Assembly (NCBI GenBank): GCA_037962975.1
Contig: CM075670.1
Span: 155,438,501-155,502,500, forward strand
Length of the DNA stretch: 64,000 bases
Direction: 5' to 3'
Source: Clitoria ternatea
Taxonomy: Eukaryota; Streptophyta; Magnoliopsida; Fabales; Fabaceae
The notes below the pieces were generated by a model. It saw nothing but the letters and a program-made list of their open reading frames with translations, ran no database searches and was not told the DNA's origin. The stretch's first letter is position 1. The number at the start of each line of letters is the position of its first letter. This document shows, in pieces, positions 59,347 to 64,000 of this stretch. A program made the position numbers and the translations under genes.

Positions 59347-62300
59347 AAAAAACAATAAAGGGAAAGGAGTTAATGTCTATAATGACTCCCAACCTAATCT
59401 CTTTGCAAATAAATATGATGTGAAACATGCCATGTATTCACAAAAGCATTGCTTGATCATATATCCAAAAGATATCCCTAACACTTCCTTGTGTTCAATG
59501 GGCACCTCTCCTCCCCCTTGCCCAAAGGGATCCAAAATATCTTGCAAGAATTTAACGACCTCTTCCCAAAGGACATTCCAAAAGGGTTACCTCCTATTAG
59601 AGGCATTGAGCATCAAATAGACCTTATTCCTGGGGCTAGTTTGCCAAATAGACCGGCCTATAGATGCAACCCTAAGGAAAGTTTAGAAATAGAAAAACAA
59701 GTGAATGAACTACTTTCCAAAGGTTGGATTAGAGAAAGTTTAAGCCCTTGCGCATTACCGGTTTTACTTGTACCCAAGAAAGATGGTTCATGGAGAATGT
59801 GTACGGATTGTAGAGCCATTAGTAACATCACCATCAAGTATAGGCATCCCATACCTAGACTTGATGACATGTTAGATAAGCTTAGTGGATCTACAATCTT
59901 CTCCAAGATTGATCTTAAAAGTGGCTATCACCAAATTAGAATAAAAGAAGGAGATGAATGGAAAGCCGCTTTTAAAACCAAACTTAGCCTTTATGAGTGG
60001 TTAGTAATGCCTTTCGGCCTAACTAATGCACCAAGTACCTTCATGAGACTTATGAACCATGTTTTAAGGGATTTCATAGGGCATTTTGTTGTGGTATACT
60101 TTGATGACATTCTTGTGTACTCAAAGTCCATGACCTCTCATCTAATCCATCTAAGACAAGTTATGCTTGCCTTAAGAACAAACAATCTTTATGCTAACTT
60201 TGAAAAATGTTCTTTTGGCATGGATTCCATTGTCTTTCTTGGTTTTGTAGTTAGTTCTAGAGGTGTTGAGGTAGATCACTCTAAGGTTAAGGCAATCCAA
60301 GATTGGCCTACACCTAAAAATGTGAGTGAAGTAAGAAGTTTCCATGGTCTCGCAAGTTTCTATAGGAGATTTGTGAAAGATTTTTCAACCCTAGCCTCCC
60401 CTTTAAATGAGTTGGTTAAAAAGAATGTTTCTTTTGTGTGGGGGCCTAGGCAAGAAAAAGTCTTCCAAGATCTCAAAGATAGACTCACTCATGCTCCAAT
60501 TTTAAAACTTCCAAATTTTTCTAAAACCTTTGAGCTTGAGTGTGATGCATCTAATGTGGGCATAGGAGCTGTGCTTTTACAAGAAGGACACCCCATTGCT
60601 TTCTTTAGTGAAAAACTTAATGGGGCCACTATTAACTATCCCACATACGATAAGGAATTTTATGCCTTAATTAGAGCCCTACAAACTTGGGAGCATTACT
60701 TAATCCCAAAAGAGTTTGTGATACATAGTGATCACCAATCTTTGAAATTCATCAAAGGGCAACATAAGTTAAACAAAAGGCATGCTAAGTGGGTTGAGTA
60801 TTTGGAACAATTTCCTTATGTCATTAAGTATAAAAATGGCAAAACCAATACTATGGCTGATGCTTTATCTAGGAGGCACTCTTTACTTACCTCCCTAGGA
60901 GCCAAAGTTATTGGGCTTGATGAAATTAGGTCTTTGTACCCAAATGATCTTGATTTTTCAAACATCTTTAACTCATCTTCCACTTCTACATCTCATAGGG
61001 GCTTCTACATTTTAGATGGCTATCTTTTTAAAGCCAATAGACTTTGTATTCCACGAAGCTCTTTAAGAGATCTAATACTTAGGGAGAGTCATGAGGGAGG
61101 ACTCATGGGTCATTTTGGAAGAGATAAAACTTTGTCTATCTTACATGAACACTTTTATTGGCCCAAAATGAAAAAGGATGTTCAAAAACATTGCTCTAGG
61201 TGTATTGTTTGTAGAAAGGCTAAATCAAAACTTTCACCTAGTGGTTTATATACTCCCTTGCCAACACCTAGTGCACCTTGGATTGATATATCAATGGACT
61301 TTGTGTTAGGCCTGCCTAAGACCCAAAGGGGAATGGATTCTATCTTTGTGGTTATGGATAGGTTTAGCAAGATGGCTCATTTCATCCCTTGCCATAAGGT
61401 TGATGATGCTAGTCATATTGCTAAGATCTTCTTTAAAGAGGTTGTGCGATTACATGGTGTACCCAAAACCATTGTTTCTGATAGGGACACCAAATTCCTA
61501 AGCCATTTTTGGAAAACTCTTTGGTCAAGGCTAGGAACACAACTTCTCTTTTCCACAACTTGTCATCCTCAAACGGATGGCCAAACCGAGGTAGTAAACA
61601 GGACCCTCTCACAACTTCTTAGGGTCTTAGTACACAAAAATGTAAAATCTTGGGATGAGTGTTTACCCCACATTGAGTTTGCATATAATAAGGTACAACA
61701 CTCCACAACCAAGCGTAGTCCATTTGAGGTTGTATATGGTTTTAACCCTCTCACACCCTTGGACCTTTTGCTCATTGAAGTTTCTGATTCTGTCCTTCAT
61801 ATTGATGGAGAGGCAAAGGCCCAATTTATCAAAGATTTTCATGAGAAGGTTAGACACCAAATACAAACTAAAAATGAATATTATGCTCATTGTGTAAATA
61901 AACAAAGAAAGGAGATCACCTTTGAGGTTGGAGATTAGGTATGGTTACACCTTCGAAAGGAACGCTTTCCCAATTTACGAAAATCCAAACTCAACTCTAG
62001 AGGTGATGGGCCTTTTCAAATTCTCAAGAAAATTAATAATAATGCTTATGTCCTAGATCTACCAGGAGATTATGGTGTGAGTGCTTCTTTTAATATAACT
62101 GATTTGTCTCCCTTTGATATAGATGATGAGGATGATGCCTTTGATTTGAGGACAAATCCTTTTGAAGAGGGGGAGCATAATGTGGACATATCCAAGGAAG
62201 ACCCTCACATTACATTGGAGAAAGGACTTGAAGCATATAGAGGTCCCCTCACAAGGGTAAAGACCAAACGGGCCAAAGAGAGCATCCATAAAGCCATTTT

Positions 62301-62388
62301 CTCTTTTCTCTCTTCTAGTGGGCCTAAGCCCAATAAGGAAGCTATGAGGATCTATGTGTACTTTACTTGTAATATACTTTCTAAATAG
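59347..62388 (+). pseudogene. pol: Pol of H: RT, RNase H, integrase with CRM C-terminal motif
   Basis: From about 59350 to 59480 the coding-like sequence (NKGKGVNVYNDSQPNLFANK) is out of phase; from 59480 it returns to the gag phase. RT carries YFDDILVYS, with the catalytic box about 205 residues from 59491. RNase H runs from FELECDASNVGIG to TMADALSRR. Integrase has a zinc domain ending CSRCIVCRKAKSK and the triad ISMDFVLGLP, SDRDTKF and GQTEVVN. TAG at 61936-61938 replaces an expected tryptophan codon in the GD-W-VWLHLRKERF motif. The same frame continues through SRGDGPFQIL, SASFNITDLSPFD and LRTNPFEEG, crosses into the 3' LTR and ends at TAG 62386-62388. The C-terminal motif is associated with CRM targeting to centromeric chromatin. 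Confidence 0.9.
62164..62177 (+). other. Polypurine tract of H
   Basis: GAAGAGGGGGAGCA lies immediately before the 3' LTR and inside the pol reading frame (LRTNPFEEGEH). Confidence 0.8.
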
Positions 62389-62989
62389 TTTCTCTAGGCT
62401 TATAGGATAGATTTGGGCCTTGCAAGGTCAAATGGGCCACTTTTGGGCCTTGTACTTTTCCTTTTGGGCCATGTATAGGCCATTTGCTCATCTTTTCTCT
62501 TAATGGGCCTTGGAGTCATGATCAAGCCCACTCTTCTAGTCCTTGGCCGAAATACTCCATGGCCTATATAAGGGCTTCTCCTTTTGTAATCAAGCACCAT
62601 TAATTCATTTGCAAAATTTGAGAGCACTTAAGTGTTTCCTAGTGAGAGATTCTCCTCCTTCTCTCTAGAATTTGAGAGTTCTCTCAAGCTCTTATCCAAG
62701 GGGTTTCTCCTTCCCTTGGTGGTGAGTGGAGTTATCTTCCTCCACCTTAGGAAGTGGCCTCCAACCTTTCCCTCTCCCTTTTTTTAAGCCTTCCTCCATT
62801 GTCCACCTTCTCTTCTTCCATTTCCACTCTCTTTTCCTTTGTTTTTATGTCACTCTCCTCTAGTTTAGGCTTTAGTTTTTCAGTTTCCCTTGCCTTGAAG
62901 AAGAAGTCTCAAGCTTGCTTTGAAGGAAGATAGGAGAAAGAGCCCTAGATCCATCTCTCTTCAAGAAAGTGCATGAAGAGCCTACATCA
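62181..62989 (+). repeat. 3' LTR of H
   Basis: 809 bases. Its first 208 bases are the last part of the pol coding frame (to 62388), a hallmark of CRM. The right end ACATCA meets LTR D at 62990. Confidence 0.9.
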
Positions 62990-64000
62990 ATAATTCAACT
63001 GATTGTTACATGTTGATATTATCGAGTTAATGCATGTAAAGGGCCGAGTGATATCTGATGGATTCCGATCGGTATGGATCTTGTGTGTGTTCTGGCTGAT
63101 TGGTATTGCCCTGACTATAATTGTTGCCATGTATAATTGTGCATATATATATGTATATTGTTGTATAAATGTGAGGCAACCTGAGTCAGTATCTATCATT
63201 TAAAATTTAAGATACTCACCCCTGCTGTGGCAACTTTCAGTGAACATCTCTCGTAACGAGGATTGGAGGAGGAGCTGAAATGCCGGGTGAAGTGCTGATG
63301 CACTATGGAATATCATGACTGTGCATATGCTGTTTATAGTGTTTTGAGTTAAGCCTTGGCCGGCTCGTGTGGAAGCATGACTTCGTGATTGTAAAATTGT
63401 GATATACACTTCTATATGTATATATGCCTATGCTTATGCCATGTTGCATGTCTATCTCATGCTGTGAAATATCAGGGTGATCCTTATATATATGTGCGTT
63501 CATATTCCCGAATGTGTAGGAAATAACATAACTCAATATGAAGGAAGCTAATTCATGGTCTAGAGGGCGAGTTTACGATTCTGTCACCGAGTGAGAGAGA
63601 TTCAGATGTTCTGAGTGAGTGAAATTAGATAGCCCCGAGTAGGGATTGGCGTAGAAGACTGCTCCAACGACAAGCTGTTAGGATTCGGAGTTGAGAGTCT
63701 AGAGATGCTTTCCGAGTGACAACTATTAGGATTTCCCCGAGCGTAGAATAATTAATGATACCCGAGTGAAAACTAAGTAAAATACCCCGAGTAACAAAGA
63801 GGACGCGGAGGTTGTTCTGAGTGAGGAGTTCTCATAGATTCCGAGTGAGTGATAGTAAGGACCACTCCCGTATTATTCGTGCATGTGTTCTGATTGTTAA
63901 AGCTGTAGAATAAATTACGTTTCCGAGTGAACTGAGATCAGATTCTTCCGAGTGAATTAGGTGCTGGAATCCGAGTGCGGAATACCGAGTGAATTGAGCG
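62990..64000 (+). mobile_element. LTR D, continued to the window edge
   Basis: This continues LTR D after H. It includes the 'gagtcagtatct' box (63183-63194) that in LTR C marks the E insertion point, a 'cagtgaacatctctcg' box near 63239, and from about 63580 a dense CCGAGTG field on the plus strand similar to that in B. The right end is outside the window. No gene is supported. Confidence 0.72.

Larger units (their letters stand above)
54581..62989 (+). mobile_element. Element H: CRM-lineage (centromeric-type) chromovirus
   Basis: The two 809-base LTRs start TGTGGACATATCC and end GCCTACATCA. By eye they differ at about 15 positions (about 2%). The order is LTR, tRNA-Met-like PBS, 2.3-kb leader, gag-PR, pol, polypurine tract, LTR. 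Hallmarks of CRM are the protease DSGSCANVAS, CDVVPMEATHILLGRPWQFDR, the integrase C-terminus RKERFPN...SRGDGPFQIL, and coding that continues into the 3' LTR with GPLTRVKTKRAKE. CRM elements of many plants concentrate at centromeres. Total length is about 8.4 kb. Confidence 0.93.

Overview
The window is plant nuclear DNA made almost entirely of LTR retrotransposons nested inside one another. I see no host gene, tRNA or rRNA gene, or non-LTR element. The plant assignment rests on recognisable plant Ty3/gypsy lineages (Athila, Tat, CRM, Tekay-like), on primer-binding sites matching tRNA-Asp and initiator tRNA-Met, and on very long LTRs beginning TGTAACATCC. A dicot is likely and a legume possible, but the sequence does not settle the species. 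A CRM-type element and a satellite-like array of about 183-bp monomers suggest pericentromeric heterochromatin.

I use letters for the elements. Z (1-2519) is the right part of an LTR. Y (3197-4435) is probably part of a minus-strand LTR. A is an LTR starting at 4436 and split twice. B (5570-21912, TSD gcact) is a non-autonomous element with 3.9-kb LTRs and a 1.45-kb non-coding interior; it lies in A. X (6304-13408, TSD gtgcc) is a minus-strand Athila-type element with gag-protease only; it lies in the 5' LTR of B. A resumes at 21913 and is broken at 22483 by LTR C. C is broken at 24050 by E, a Tat-lineage element with gag-pol, 3' minisatellites and an antisense spliced ORF. The gag of E is broken by F (26038-43467, TSD gtatt), a minus-strand Athila element. 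The pol of F is broken by G (32983-38093, TSD ggact), a 5.1-kb solo LTR. The 3' part of E is broken at 52664 by LTR D, which is related to C, and D holds H (54581-62989), a CRM chromovirus. The deepest chain is A > C > E > F > G, five levels.

Coding capacity is split between elements. X keeps an open 648-codon gag-protease frame but has no RT, RNase H or integrase, and its LTRs are almost identical. F has RT, RNase H and integrase, but the protease core is deleted, gag is frameshifted, pol carries a late stop and G interrupts it. E has one gag-pol frame with three nonsense codons and a damaged 3' end. Its antisense gene (two exons, 833 codons) carries five nonsense codons. H has one late nonsense codon and two compensating frameshifts, and its pol reads into the 3' LTR.

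The most unusual signal is in the non-coding parts. The heptamer CCGAGTG is scattered in dozens of copies through the LTRs of B, C, D, F and G, apparently always on the transcribed-sense strand. Palindromic CGCTCAAGCG-type motifs recur in the LTRs of X, B, G and A. E has its own repeated word (ACTCCGCC), as does Z (GGTTGCGATCAC).
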